Shown: in pieces, positions 16,022 through 25,843 of the stretch
How positions within the stretch are numbered: position 1 is the stretch's first letter
Layout of the letters: each line of letters opens with the position of its first letter
From: Bin80 sp965207565
GTDB lineage: Bacteria > Bacteroidota > Rhodothermia > Rhodothermales > Bin80
Direction: 5' to 3'
Assembly: GCA_965207565.1 (NCBI GenBank)
Contig: CBDBMQ010000009.1
Coordinates: 372,001 to 436,000, forward strand
Length of the DNA stretch: 64,000 nt
The notes under the pieces: model-generated
The model's input: the letters and a program-made list of their open reading frames with translations, nothing else
The model's database searches: none
Told to the model about the DNA's origin: nothing
Translations under genes and position numbers: made by a program

Positions 16022-16567
16022 ATGTTTGATGGGGCTTTTTCGCCAGACAACCTCCTGCTGATTGGACGAATTGTCCGAACGCATGGATTGAAAGGTGAAT
16101 GTAAAGTAGTCCCCGAAAGTGATGACCCAAACCGGTTACGAAACTTAAAGAGGATTTGGCTGGGAGATACCCCACAGACCGCACAACCCTACAACGTAGA
16201 GAGTACCCGGTTACAGAACTCCAAACGTGGTACGACAATATTGATGCAATTTGCAGGAATACATACAGTGACCGACGCAGAAGGCTTGGGTAGGCCACTA
16301 GTCTTTGCGGACCTGAATGATCTGCCGCCTTTGCAGCCGGGGGAGTTCTTTCTGCATGACCTGATTGGGATCAAAGTTGTGACCGATGAGGGGGAGTCAG
16401 TTGGCATCCTGAAAGATATATGGGATACGCAAAGTAATTCTCTGTATCTCATTGAGCGTCCGGGAAAGAAAGAAGTACTGATTCCTGCAGTCCCTGAGTT
16501 CATCGTATCAACGGATGTCAATCGGAGGCGTATGGTAATCCGAACCGTAGAGGGACTTTTAGACTAG
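16022..16567 (+). CDS. rimM: ribosome maturation factor RimM
   Basis: 181 residues. The N-terminal RimM domain begins LLIGRIVRTHGLKGECKV (~13-30). The C-terminal PRC-barrel domain contains EFFLHDLIGIKVVTDEG and EVLIPAVPEFI. RimM binds S19 in the 30S head and is needed for late maturation of the small subunit. It starts 13 nt after rpsP and ends 8 nt before trmD, the classical operon order. Normal length, no anomalies. Confidence 0.95.
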   Translation: MFDGAFSPDNLLLIGRIVRTHGLKGECKVVPESDDPNRLRNLKRIWLGDTPQTAQPYNVESTRLQNSKRGTTILMQFAGIHTVTDAEGLGRPLVFADLNDLPPLQPGEFFLHDLIGIKVVTDEGESVGILKDIWDTQSNSLYLIERPGKKEVLIPAVPEFIVSTDVNRRRMVIRTVEGLLD

Positions 16568-16574
16568 AAAGACC

Positions 16575-17261
16575 ATGCGAATCGACATTGTAACAGCATT
16601 GCCGAACCAGTTCAAGAAAGCACTTGACCTGACCGTGGTGCGCAGGGCGAAGGAGGATATTGTATTACATGTGCATGATCTACGGGCGTATGCCGAAGGA
16701 CAGCATCAGCAGATTGACGACTATCCTTACGGTGGGAATGTCGGGATGGTGCTGAAACCAGAACCAATCTTTAGCTGCATTGAGGCGCTGAATCATCGTC
16801 CTGATGAGATAATCTATTTAAGCCCGGATGGTGAGCCTTTTACCCAGTCCTTGGCAAATACACTCTCTCTCAAGAATCATCTCGTGTTGCTTGCGGGACA
16901 TTATAAAGGAGTGGATCACCGGGTGCGGGAAACGCTGGTGACACGGGAGATATCGGTGGGGGATTATGTGCTCAGTGGTGGAGAACTTCCCGCACTTCTG
17001 GTCATGGATGCAGTTCTGCGGCTAATCCCTGGGGTGCTCGGAGATGCACAATCTGCTCTGGAAGACTCATTCCAGGATGGACTTCTTGGTGCTCCAGAGT
17101 ACACACGCCCCGCTTCTTTCCGTGGGCTTCAGGTCCCGGAAGTACTTCGTAGTGGAAATCACAACAAAATTGCCGAATGGCGTGATCAAATTCGGCAACA
17201 GCGTACCCGGGAGCGGCGCCCGGATCTTTGGCAACAGCACGCCGCAAAGGTTCAAACCTGA
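16575..17261 (+). CDS. trmD: tRNA (guanine37-N1)-methyltransferase TrmD
   Basis: 228 residues. SPOUT-fold signatures include GGNVGMVLKPEPIF (~55-68), LLAGHYKGVDHRVRE (~102-116), ISVGDYVLSGGELPALL (~124-140), and EYTRPASFRG (~178) for tRNA contact. It methylates G37 next to the anticodon using S-adenosylmethionine and prevents +1 frameshifting. The segment is standard and full length. It is part of the rimM-trmD-rplS run. Confidence 0.97.
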   Translation: MRIDIVTALPNQFKKALDLTVVRRAKEDIVLHVHDLRAYAEGQHQQIDDYPYGGNVGMVLKPEPIFSCIEALNHRPDEIIYLSPDGEPFTQSLANTLSLKNHLVLLAGHYKGVDHRVRETLVTREISVGDYVLSGGELPALLVMDAVLRLIPGVLGDAQSALEDSFQDGLLGAPEYTRPASFRGLQVPEVLRSGNHNKIAEWRDQIRQQRTRERRPDLWQQHAAKVQT

Positions 17262-17279
17262 CGTTTAGCTCTAAGAATC

Positions 17280-17639
17280 ATGTCTAAAGATCTGCTGAAA
17301 ATCGTAGAAATCACACAGTTACGTGAAGATTCGTTGCCGGATTTTGAAGCCGGAGATACGGTAGCCGTACATCTGCGTGTGACCGAAGGAGGAAAAGAAC
17401 GCATACAGATTTTTCAAGGTACGGTCATCTCGATCCGTGGCGCAGGCGCCAACAAGACCTTTATGGTCAGAAAGATTTCCAGTGGTATCGGGGTTGAGCG
17501 AGTCTTTCCGTTCCACTCCCCGAGAATCGCACGTGTGGAAGTCAAACGCTTTGGGAGAGTACGTCGAGCAAAGCTCTACTACCTCCGTGATCTGCGCGGT
17601 AAAGCCTCCCGTATCAAGGAACGCGTGCGAGATTCCTAG
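17280..17639 (+). CDS. rplS: 50S ribosomal protein L19
   Basis: 119 residues, standard length. The beta-barrel core is FEAGDTVAVHLRVTEGGKER, followed by FQGTVISIRGAG, FMVRKISSGIGVERVFPFHSP and a basic C-terminus (VKRFGRVRRAKLYYLRDL). L19 bridges the 30S and 50S subunits. It is the last ribosomal gene of the run and is followed 8 nt later by the MqnA-like gene. Confidence 0.97.
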   Translation: MSKDLLKIVEITQLREDSLPDFEAGDTVAVHLRVTEGGKERIQIFQGTVISIRGAGANKTFMVRKISSGIGVERVFPFHSPRIARVEVKRFGRVRRAKLYYLRDLRGKASRIKERVRDS

Positions 17640-17647
17640 AATTGCCG

Positions 17648-18439
17648 ATGCAATTGGCGTTCTGGGATTTTCCATCGACGAAATGCCTTGAGGCTGCTGC
17701 TCAGTCACTGTGCAGGGAGACAGAGAAGCATTCTGCCTCATATTGTGCAGATTTATTGCGTCAGCAACAGGTTGATATTGCACTGTTGCCGGTGACCACT
17801 GTATTCTCGGCGGTAGAGGAATTTGATATCATACCTGGTGGGGCAGTATCCTCATGGGGATATCCGTTCGCACGGTTGCGTATTCATCAAGACATCCAAC
17901 AGGCTAAAGTATTGAAATCCACCCCTCGCCAGAAGCTCGAAGAATTCATGGCAAGAGTAATTCTGAAAGAGCATTATGGGCGGCAGGTTCAGGTCGTCTT
18001 TGATGGACAAGCCGATATTGAGTTGCTCCCGGAATCGATCTCACTGCTTCGGGTCGATGATCCAGATACACTGGATCTTGGGCAGGAGTGGTACGAGCTT
18101 GCGCAATACCCGATGGTGTGGGGCGTATACGCTTGTTTGAAAGGGGCCGGGACCGATCTAATGACCCAATCGCTGATTGAACTCACAAAAGAGGCTGAAA
18201 CTGTTGCGCAAGAGTGGGGGACTCGTTCAGACTCACCGGAAAACAAATTTTTCGGCGAAAGCCTCCGGCTGCGCTTGGATGATGTTACCATTGCCGGACT
18301 TACTGCAATCCGGGAATACATGTATTATTACGGGATGACAGAAGATCTTGTACCACTGCCAATATTTGCATCAAAGCATGCACAGCAGTTGCCATGGTGG
18401 GGGGAGGATACGGGGCAGGCTGGAGGACAGGATCTGTGA
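17648..18439 (+). CDS. mqnA: MqnA-like chorismate dehydratase family protein (menaquinone, futalosine route)
   Basis: 263 residues from ATG 17648; a TTG two codons earlier is possible. It matches the MqnA/MqnD periplasmic-binding-protein-like fold. A substrate-binding start (MQLAFWDFPSTKCLEA) is followed by VDIALLPVTTVFS (~43-55) and RQKLEEFMARVILKEHYG. The diagnostic segment is DLGQEWYELAQYPMVWGVYA (~138-157). MqnA turns chorismate into 3-[(1-carboxyvinyl)oxy]benzoate, the first step of futalosine-route menaquinone synthesis. The N-terminus is divergent (no VNYLNARPL motif). Assignment as the MqnA enzyme, rather than MqnD or a paralogue, is therefore less sure. Position between rplS and smpB suggests cotranscription. 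Confidence 0.7.
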   Translation: MQLAFWDFPSTKCLEAAAQSLCRETEKHSASYCADLLRQQQVDIALLPVTTVFSAVEEFDIIPGGAVSSWGYPFARLRIHQDIQQAKVLKSTPRQKLEEFMARVILKEHYGRQVQVVFDGQADIELLPESISLLRVDDPDTLDLGQEWYELAQYPMVWGVYACLKGAGTDLMTQSLIELTKEAETVAQEWGTRSDSPENKFFGESLRLRLDDVTIAGLTAIREYMYYYGMTEDLVPLPIFASKHAQQLPWWGEDTGQAGGQDL

Positions 18440-18442
18440 GAA

Positions 18443-18898
18443 ATGGGAAATCCAAAATCAACCCTGGCAAGCAATCGTAGGGCTCGGCGACAGTATCATA
18501 TTCTGGATACCGTTGAAGCCGGGATGGTATTGGTTGGAACCGAGGTGAAATCAATTCGAGACGGACGCGTGAGCTTGGCAGAAGCATGGTGCAAAATTGA
18601 GCAACAGGAAATATTCCTGGTTGATGCGCATATCTCACACTATAAGCATGGGAACCTTAATAATCATGATCCCCTGCGCCCCCGAAAACTCCTGTTGCAT
18701 CGCAAAGAAATCGCACGTTTGCAAAAAGCAGTTGAACAAAAGGGCAATACATTAATCCCGCTCAGATTTTACCTGAATCACGGTAAGATCAAGGTAGAAA
18801 TTGCCATCGCTCAGGGAAAAAAACTCTTTGACAAACGGGCGGACATGGCGGAGCGGGATACGAAGCGAGAACTGGAACGAACTCTGAAGCAATACTGA
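18443..18898 (+). CDS. smpB: SsrA-binding protein SmpB
   Basis: 151 residues. Family signatures: NRRARRQYHILDTVEAGMVL (~10-29), GTEVKSIRDGRVSLAEAWC (~31-49), HKHGNL-like YKHGNLNNHDP, and the C-terminal basic tail (DKRADMAERDTKRELERTL) that mimics the anticodon arm. It binds tmRNA and guides trans-translation to free stalled ribosomes. No ssrA gene is visible in the window. It starts 3 nt after the MqnA-like gene, so one transcript is likely. Confidence 0.96.
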   Translation: MGNPKSTLASNRRARRQYHILDTVEAGMVLVGTEVKSIRDGRVSLAEAWCKIEQQEIFLVDAHISHYKHGNLNNHDPLRPRKLLLHRKEIARLQKAVEQKGNTLIPLRFYLNHGKIKVEIAIAQGKKLFDKRADMAERDTKRELERTLKQY

Positions 18899-18899
18899 C

Positions 18900-20111
18900 A
18901 TGCATTTTCCACCAGTAGCGGACCAGATCCTGCACTTAAAGCGCGGTGTTCAGGAGATCATACCGGAAGAAGAGCTTCGCAAAAAACTGCTCCGTGCAGA
19001 GGAGACAGGGAAGCCGCTCACCGTGAAGTTAGGATGCGACCCCAGTCGACCGGACCTGCATCTTGGACATGCAGTCGTACTGCGGAAACTCCGGCAATTT
19101 CAAGATTTCGGGCACGAGATTGTCTTAATTGTTGGGGATTTTACCGGGATGATTGGAGATGCAAGTGGTCGCTCAAAAATGCGACCTGCACTCTCACTTG
19201 AAGAAACCCGCCGTAATGGGGAAACCTATTTTCAGCAGGCTTCACAGATCCTGCACTCTGATCGCATTCGCATCGTGTATAATTCCGAGTGGCTCGAAAA
19301 GTTGTCTTTTGCAGATGTGGTCCGGTTGGCAGGAAAATCTACGGTTGCCCGCATGCTGGAGCGTGATGATTTTTCAGGGCGTTATGCGAAAGGAGATGCG
19401 ATTGGGTTACATGAATTTCTTTACCCACTTGCGCAAGCTCAGGATTCGGTAGAGATAGAAGCAGATATTGAACTGGGGGGAACTGACCAGAAATTCAATC
19501 TGCTAATGGGCAGGATCGTGCAAAAGAGTGTGGGGCAGGAGCCCCAAGTCTGTATTACGCTTCCAATTCTGGAGGGACTGGACGGGGTTGAGAAAATGTC
19601 GAAGTCGCTTGACAACTATATAGGCCTCACCGAATCGGCAGAAACCATGTATGGTAAAGTTCTCTCCATTCCGGATACATTGATCTATCGTTATTTTGAG
19701 CTTGCGAGTGATGAGGAGACGGCAGAGTTACCCGCATTAAAGAATCTGTGTGCCACCAATCCGCGGGATGCAAAGCATCGGCTTGCACTCTCCATCACTC
19801 GGCTTTATCACGGGGTCGAAAACGCAGCAAAGGCACGAGAGCATTTTGAACACACCGTCATACGTAAGCAGGTCCCAGACGATATACCATCGTTTCAGCC
19901 GGAGGTTGACGACCCGATAGGACTTCTGAACCTACTTACCATGGCCGGTTTGACCCCTTCAAATGGCGCAGCACGCAGATTAGTCGAGCAGGGGGCAGTC
20001 AGTATTAATGGACAAAGGGTGACAGACAGCCGCCTAGTGTTGGATATAGCGGAACGGGCACCTTTCTTGATCAAAGTAGGCAAACGTAGGTTTGTCCGAA
20101 TTACCCGGTGA
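18900..20111 (+). CDS. tyrS: tyrosine-tRNA ligase
   Basis: 403 residues. Class I aminoacyl-tRNA synthetase signatures: LHLGHAVVLRKLRQFQDFG with HLGH, GGTDQKFNLLMGR in the catalytic core, and KMSKSLDNYIG. A C-terminal S4-like RNA-binding domain reads AARRLVEQGAVSINGQRV. The length and the GGTDQ motif fit the TyrZ (type 2) branch. It charges tRNA-Tyr with tyrosine using ATP. It begins 2 nt after smpB and closes the housekeeping run; 1.2 kb with little coding follows. Confidence 0.96.
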   Translation: MHFPPVADQILHLKRGVQEIIPEEELRKKLLRAEETGKPLTVKLGCDPSRPDLHLGHAVVLRKLRQFQDFGHEIVLIVGDFTGMIGDASGRSKMRPALSLEETRRNGETYFQQASQILHSDRIRIVYNSEWLEKLSFADVVRLAGKSTVARMLERDDFSGRYAKGDAIGLHEFLYPLAQAQDSVEIEADIELGGTDQKFNLLMGRIVQKSVGQEPQVCITLPILEGLDGVEKMSKSLDNYIGLTESAETMYGKVLSIPDTLIYRYFELASDEETAELPALKNLCATNPRDAKHRLALSITRLYHGVENAAKAREHFEHTVIRKQVPDDIPSFQPEVDDPIGLLNLLTMAGLTPSNGAARRLVEQGAVSINGQRVTDSRLVLDIAERAPFLIKVGKRRFVRITR

Positions 20112-20320
20112 ATGCCTGAGGGTATTGCATGAGATTTTCGACTTCGACGGTTCCAGAGCCATCATGGGGGTTGTAGTTTTGTGTCGAATCGGTTATGTCG
20201 TAGACCTGAGGGCAAGCACTTCAATCGCTCACAGGATATTCCCGTATTGCCGCCCAGTCTGAGATCAAGAATGGATAACAGTCCACTCCATGACCTTGTC
20301 TTTTTTCTCTCACGTCGATT

Positions 20321-20551
20321 CTAGTAGCATATTGTAAATATCGTCAGAACTGCAATCGGTCCACAAATCATGCCTGCTATAGCCATTGCAGCAACCAGCG
20401 AAGCTATCATTCCGAATAAATTGAAGTCCGAGAAATCCGCTCCGATCCCCAATACGGTTAGGAATACCATCAAGCCGATAATCGGATTGATAATCTCAAA
20501 CCCTCGGGTGAACAGCTCGTTTATGTGCAATAGAAATTTGTTGAACTTCAT
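20321..20551 (-). CDS. small membrane protein, unknown
   Basis: 76 residues from ATG 20551; the frame opens earlier, at 20641, but the extra part is not protein-like. After MKFNKFLLHINELFTRGFEI come two hydrophobic helices (PIIGLMVFLTVLGIGADF and MIASLVAAMAIAGMICGPIAVLTIFTI), a hairpin membrane topology. No family is firmly recognised; it resembles short DUF4282-like membrane proteins. Isolated between tyrS and the adhesin locus. Confidence 0.5.
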   Translation of the reverse strand: MKFNKFLLHINELFTRGFEIINPIIGLMVFLTVLGIGADFSDFNLFGMIASLVAAMAIAGMICGPIAVLTIFTICY

Positions 20552-21093
20552 ATTGGTGGGGTTTGAATTATGTATGTTCTGAGAAGTAAATGGGGTCGGT
20601 AAAGGCATGATTACAAGTCCATATCGTCCTCGTGCAGCCAACCGCGATCCATTAGAACCATCATTGTCTCATCGTTGTTGATTCATAGGCGATAGCGGGG
20701 CATTCCCCCAAAAGCGGAACAATAATCCTTAGCCCGGATCGAAGTTCTTCTTGTCTTTGATCTTGTCCACTGGATCTTCAGTGATTATTGTGTGATGAAT
20801 GTTCGACATGGTCTTTTTTGTTAAACAGGGGGCAGGGAGGTAAGCTATTCTTTATCATAGTGCAGCCGTGCAATCGCATCAAGTGTAAGCAACAGGTATG
20901 GCGGGCGAAGCCCAGCAGTCGGCGCTTTGCAAGTTTCAGACTGCATTAAACCGTCCGATTTGGTAACAGGGGGGGTGATTGTTTTCCGCGTTGGACCGAT
21001 AAGCCTACGGTTCTTCCATGCGGAGTGCTTCAGGATAGGGCTAACGTCATCAGTCAATCGTTCCACACAAGTTGCGGTAGAACTTTGCCGTTC
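20552..21093. other. 542-bp gap before the giant adhesin locus
   Basis: No convincing gene. A 26-codon minus-strand frame (20729-20809, beginning MSNIHHTIITED) is the only candidate peptide and is too short to support. From 21094 the sequence is a near copy of that at 32050, which begins the duplicated leader of the giant genes. Confidence 0.4.
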
Positions 21094-21870
21094 AGGATTC
21101 ACCGATGCATTCATCAGAAATGCAAGTCTCTACACTTAAGGAAGTGCACCGAGTTCACATGAGCATGCGTAGTGAGTCTATTATGTGTAGGGTAGGAAAA
21201 CCTCACTGTGCCAAGAGTGGAGTTTTTGCTGATCAAGATTTGATATTGTAGAAATAATTGCCTTTATTATTGTCGTAGAGAGGTACATTTTCTGATCCAA
21301 AATGGCGAAGATGATGGTAAAGTAAGGGCAAGATTTTTTCTGTATGACAGGGGCGGCGGTCTTATGGCCCGTGCCAGACATGCCCGGATCTTCATTGGTC
21401 TTGGGGTGTTGTTTTTGTCTGCTGCCACCCTTGGGCAGGTGCAAACGCTGGGAATCTGGATCCATATCGGCATGGATCCCCAAGCATTGTTAAACTTGAA
21501 CGTACAGACTCTTGAGAAAAGTGAGCAGGAAACTGTAAGCTATCGCCCTCTGCTTTTTGGTGACCAGAACTCTTTCAATCCTTCGTTTGAAGCTACACTT
21601 TTAGAGAGGCAGAAGAAGGCTGTGATCGTTCCGGTGGATCTTGGGTACGCTACGCTAGAGCCCCCTGGATTAGATCTTTCAACATTGGTCACGAATCGGA
21701 ACGGCTTCTCGGCTAATCCTGTAATCGCTCTGGGGGCAGACACGGATTCCGAATATGAAAAGGTTACAGTGTTCCCATGGAAAATATCGCAGGAGGCAGT
21801 GTTGGGCGAAGACCAGGTTGTAAGTGCAAATACTACAGATCAGAAAGCGCCGAAGGTCTGTTTGGAGGTT
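21094..21870 (+). repeat. direct repeat copy A: leader and 5' end of giant gene 1
   Basis: Closely matches 32050-32828. It begins AGGATTCACCGATGCATTC, holds ~270 bp of leader, and continues through the signal peptide and the first ~165 codons. The 32050 copy starts just after the stop codon of gene 1. This suggests a tandem duplication of whole gene plus leader. Confidence 0.9.
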
Positions 21871-22962
21871 TCATCGAGATATGTGTTTGCAGGAGAATGG
21901 GTAACAGTAAAGGCAACGGTTCAACCGGCGCGTCAAAACGATATTGAAGTTTCAGTCGGTTTCAGAAAGTTGGACGGCTTTGTTGATCCCGTCATTTATG
22001 ATGATCCCATCACAAAGACGAAGCGGGTCACGATCCCGGCGGGAAAAACGGAGTCCGCCCCGTTTAGTTTCCAAACCCGCTGGGATAGCAATTACAATCT
22101 TGAAGAATATATTTGGGCGTATCTGTGGGGAAGCACAACAGTAGGATCCTCACATCCCTTCTGTCTATGTCCTTATCTGACGATACAGAAGGGCGCTGTG
22201 GTTACACTGTCGGCCTCTCCGAACCCAGTGGACGAAGGTCAGCCGGTGACGATCACGGCGACGATTACGGGGCAGAGGCCGCCGTTCAGGGCGTTGACGG
22301 TATCGCTAAACTACCCCAATGCTAAGACCACTGATACAGCCGTCGATCCCGACGACTATAGCAAATTAACTTCAATCATAATCCCAGCGGATGCGACGAC
22401 GGGTACCGGGGAGATTCAGACCCGGCAGGATGCAGACCAGAACGATGAAATGTTCACGGTGGCGATTGACGAGAGCAGCTTAGCACTCGGAGTGATCGCG
22501 GAGAATCCGAAAGAGGTGAGTGTAACGATTAATGACCATAATAGACCGGGAATTGTGGTGCTGCCGACCGAGGTTCTGGTGCCCGAAGGGGACAGCAAGT
22601 CCGTGAAGGTGAAGCTGATGACGAGACCACTTGGTGCTGTATCGGTAACACTCGCCGATGACGGGGACTCGGATCTCACCTGGTCGGGCACGAATGGCCT
22701 GACCTTTACCCCCTCGAACTGGGATAAGGCGCAGACGGTGACGCTGATGGCGGGGGAGGACAATGATTTTGCACACGATATGGAGACGTTGACGCTGATG
22801 GCGGGGGATGGAGGTTACGACAATGTGACAGCAACAATTGCAGTGACGATTGAGGACAATGATGGTACGAAGGCCAGTTTTTATTGGGCTAAGTCTGCCT
22901 TGTACTCAGAAAAAAGACTGGACAATGGGGGTTCTTCGGTTTATGTAGGCGAATTTTCCTGA
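21364..22962 (+). pseudogene. 5' part of giant Calx-beta/autotransporter gene 1, truncated by an IS
   Basis: The open frame encodes 532 residues, but only codons up to 22894 belong to the original gene; the last ~22 residues come from the IS. A signal peptide (ARIFIGLGVLFLSAATLGQ) is followed by a unique ~250-residue domain shared with gene 2. Two Ig-like modules come next (VTLSASPNPVDEGQPVTITA, then DDGDSDLTWSG and EDNDFAHDMETLTLMA). Removing 22895-25522 and one GGCTAAGT copy joins KASFYWAK to WRVPETRDMHL in frame, giving an intact ancestral protein of about 2683 residues. As it stands, the product would be a short secreted fragment lacking the outer-membrane barrel. Confidence 0.85.
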
Positions 22963-25522
22963 GTTCTTGTCCGACAAGGTACGACAGATTTCGCGCATTT
23001 CTCTGAGGTTGAGCGTCTGGCACTGCGATTTTCCGTGTTTTTCGCGTTCTGGAACAAGCGAGATCTCGCAGACACGACATTCTTCTGTAGCCTGCACACA
23101 GCAAGGGTATGAAGCTTTCGGGGGCTCAAGGAGGGAACAGCAGATCAGGAGGGAGCAATGGAGCACGTTGGCTGCTATGGAGGCGGACGCTCCACCAAGT
23201 CAAAGAAGCCCCCCAACTCCTCATAGGCGATGGCACGCATTTGAAGGTTTGCATAGCCGCGCCACATGATGGTGTGCCCGGGCGGTGGATCGTGTTTGCG
23301 ATTCATGTAGCCGCCCATCATGGCCACCAGTAAGATGGCCGAGGGCAGGCTGGTGGGGACCGCAAGGCCATAGCTACGGGCGTAGACCTTCATCATCTCT
23401 AACTCGGACTCTCGAAAGAATACGTCCATGTCCAAGTCCGCGTCCACACGCCCCAAAAGCGTCATCAACATGATTCGCCACGCCGTGACCATGTGCAGGG
23501 TGATCGCCCGGTGCAAAGAGCCCGCCTTCTGCATCCGCAACTTCTCCACTTTGCAGCCACTCTTGAGCACCCGGAAGGTGTCTTCCACACGCCAGCGCAA
23601 CTGGTAATATTCTACCATCTGCTTCGCCTGCTCCGGGCTTGTGATGGGTTGCGTGGTCAACAGATACCATTCAATCCGCGTTGCATTTTCCGGCGGATTG
23701 AGTTCACGCAGATGAATTCCCCAGACCTCCATGGGGGCTTGCGTACGGTCCCTGGTCGGAGGTAGAGTCACGTTGCAATACCGCAACTCCATCCGGGCAT
23801 TTCGTGCCGGACGACCTTTATGAGTGACCCGCCCCGACTTCATCCGACGACTCAACTGCTCCACCGACAACTCCATCACATCCGCAGGCGACCCCTTTCG
23901 CATCGCCTTAAATAATCGCCCCTCGTCTGTATTCAGCTTCCGGTCGTGCTTGGCCCGAACCAATAGATGCGTCCGCTTCAGCGTCCGATGCGCAGACAAA
24001 ATCTCGAACGCATCCGCTTCCCGATCCATCACACAAACCACCTTGGTCTTGCGTGGCAGCGTCTCGGCTGCCTCGTCAATGTCAGACAGACCGTGTAGCC
24101 AACTTTGGGTTTTTGGGTTCTCTGTCCCATAGGCACATCGCAACACCCCCAACGGTAATCCCTCGTCATTCAGGGCGATCGTTGCATGCAGACACACCCC
24201 GCGGGCTTTCGCAGAGGTCTGGTTCTGTCCAATGATATCCAGTCCCTCGGTGTCCGAACGCGTACTGTATGAGATCTTGGTTCCGTCCTGAACACACAAA
24301 ACCGTCTCCTGGGTTCGCATTCGCTCAATCGCCCGCTGGCGATGCGGGAACAGAATCTGTGCCGGGGTGATCCCACGTTCGTTGGCCCTCTCCCAAAAAT
24401 GCCAGTAGGCCCGAACGTCCTTGATATTTCGCTCGGGGGTTGTGGTGACAGGATTGCCCATCGTCTTTGCCGCTAACTCCGCGTTTTTTACCAAACGCAC
24501 ATTGAGACGCCGATCCCCGAGATCCGCACCACCAAACTCCTGTTCCGCCCACCGATCGCTGTCCAGACCTGCGCCCACCTCCAGCCGAGGGCGCAATTCC
24601 ACATACGGCACGGCCAAGTGCGTGCGCCAGTTTGGATCCAGTTCATAGGCAAATACTTTTTTCTGCGGGCGCGTGCGTGTCTTCGAGGGGGCATGGCGGC
24701 CCCGCCCCTGCGTGAGTCCCAAATATCGGAATCCCGCCGCTCGAAAACAAGTCCCCGCCTGATCGGGTCCCACAAAGGTCTCTACCACATAGGGGGAATA
24801 CCCATACGTTGCCATAAAATCGGAGGGCAAGCGCCGCAGCACTCGTCCCAACGCGTGGCTCGCCAGGTTCTTGCAGAACACGTCTGGTCGAATCAGAAAA
24901 CGACTCAGGTTCACCACACGGTTCAAATTCTCCGCGCGCTTTGGATGATCCCACGCCATCCATTGATCCCGAGCCTTGAGATACAACGCCGCAGCAGAAA
25001 AACCGACCACCCCCAGTTCACCGTGCGCACTCCGAATCAGGTAGCGCTGCTGCGCGCCCGCAAAGGTGGTACTCCCCTGTGGATGCTCCGCATCCAGAAG
25101 TGTATTCCAGATCGCTCGATCCCCCGAATCGGTGACCAAAATAATCTCCAAATCCTTGATCTCACGGACATCCGTGGGGACATCCAACGCCTTCGGAACC
25201 GGTTCATCCAACAGACGGGGACCGCGGACAAACGACGCGGTTTGTGGCTTCGGTAGAGAAAAGTGCCCCTCCGATTCCAGTAACACTAATGCCTTCATGC
25301 AACCCGAAAGCCGATGGCCTCCCTGAGCATTCACGAAATTGAACTGTGCACACACAATGCGCCCCAAAGCTCGACGACTCTTGTCTTGATGTGACGCCAC
25401 CGTTGTCGACAATGCCGGAAGAGCATTACGCAGTACTGTAAGTATCGCGGATTGTGCTTGCATATTGCTAAACTAAGCAATAGGAAAGCCATTGTCAAGT
25501 CCCTCCTAAACGTACAGGGCAG
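22895..25522 (-). mobile_element. complete IS (IS4/Tn5-like) with DruA-fused transposase
   Basis: 2628 bp inserted in giant gene 1. GGCTAAGT is duplicated at 22887-22894 and 25523-25530; a ninth shared G is possible. The terminal inverted repeats are two-part, 34 bp long: CTGCCxTGTAC, ten unmatched bases, then GACTxGACAATGG. A single transposase gene reads leftward. Intact ends, target duplication and open frame point to a recent and possibly active insertion. Confidence 0.93.
23175..25463 (-). CDS. Tn5-type DDE transposase with N-terminal DruA-like (DUF4338) domain
   Basis: 762 residues. Residues ~60-265 match DUF4338/DruA: VGFSAAALYLKARDQWMAW, NLSRFLIRPDVFCKNLASH, YGYSPYVVETFVGPD, GLTQGRGRHA. 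Residues ~300-380 match the Tn5-type DNA-binding region (GGADLGDRRLNVRLV). The RNase H-like core has VQDGT (Asp ~392), VMDREADAFEI (Asp ~479) and the IS4 signature YQLRWRVEDTFRVLK (Y-2-R-3-E-6-K, Glu ~627). DruA is known from Druantia anti-phage systems. In transposases this domain is presumed to bind nucleic acid. The role of the N-terminal part in transposition is an inference. Confidence 0.92.
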   Translation of the reverse strand: MQAQSAILTVLRNALPALSTTVASHQDKSRRALGRIVCAQFNFVNAQGGHRLSGCMKALVLLESEGHFSLPKPQTASFVRGPRLLDEPVPKALDVPTDVREIKDLEIILVTDSGDRAIWNTLLDAEHPQGSTTFAGAQQRYLIRSAHGELGVVGFSAAALYLKARDQWMAWDHPKRAENLNRVVNLSRFLIRPDVFCKNLASHALGRVLRRLPSDFMATYGYSPYVVETFVGPDQAGTCFRAAGFRYLGLTQGRGRHAPSKTRTRPQKKVFAYELDPNWRTHLAVPYVELRPRLEVGAGLDSDRWAEQEFGGADLGDRRLNVRLVKNAELAAKTMGNPVTTTPERNIKDVRAYWHFWERANERGITPAQILFPHRQRAIERMRTQETVLCVQDGTKISYSTRSDTEGLDIIGQNQTSAKARGVCLHATIALNDEGLPLGVLRCAYGTENPKTQSWLHGLSDIDEAAETLPRKTKVVCVMDREADAFEILSAHRTLKRTHLLVRAKHDRKLNTDEGRLFKAMRKGSPADVMELSVEQLSRRMKSGRVTHKGRPARNARMELRYCNVTLPPTRDRTQAPMEVWGIHLRELNPPENATRIEWYLLTTQPITSPEQAKQMVEYYQLRWRVEDTFRVLKSGCKVEKLRMQKAGSLHRAITLHMVTAWRIMLMTLLGRVDADLDMDVFFRESELEMMKVYARSYGLAVPTSLPSAILLVAMMGGYMNRKHDPPPGHTIMWRGYANLQMRAIAYEELGGFFDLVERPPP

Positions 25523-25843
25523 GGCTAAGTGGCGTGTGCCCGAAACCAGGGATATGCATCTTGTGAAAGTAGTCATGGATCCTGTGCACCCGACATCTTT
25601 CGATTTGACTTACGATACGGGCGGCACAGCGACCAGAGTCGAAGATTACACCATCGGGAATTTAGGAACCTTGTCCGTGCCCGCCAACTCGGCAGAAGTG
25701 TTTATCCCGGTCAAAATTCGCAATGACGGTGTAGTTGAGGGGGACGAGACCGTCATCCTGACGCTGGAAACAGGTCCGGGATATCGGGTGGGAAGTCCGA
25801 GCAGATTTACACTGACGATTGAGGACGACGACTCGGCGGCGCT

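Noticed and set aside
15669..16298. Minus-strand ORF opposite rpsP and rimM
   Set aside because: Arises from the Lys/Ala/Glu codons of the S16 tail; the product is Phe/Leu/Ser low complexity.
20845..21139. Overlapping short ORFs on both strands before the giant locus
   Set aside because: No family features, and they cross the boundary of the duplicated leader, where the second copy does not keep the frames.
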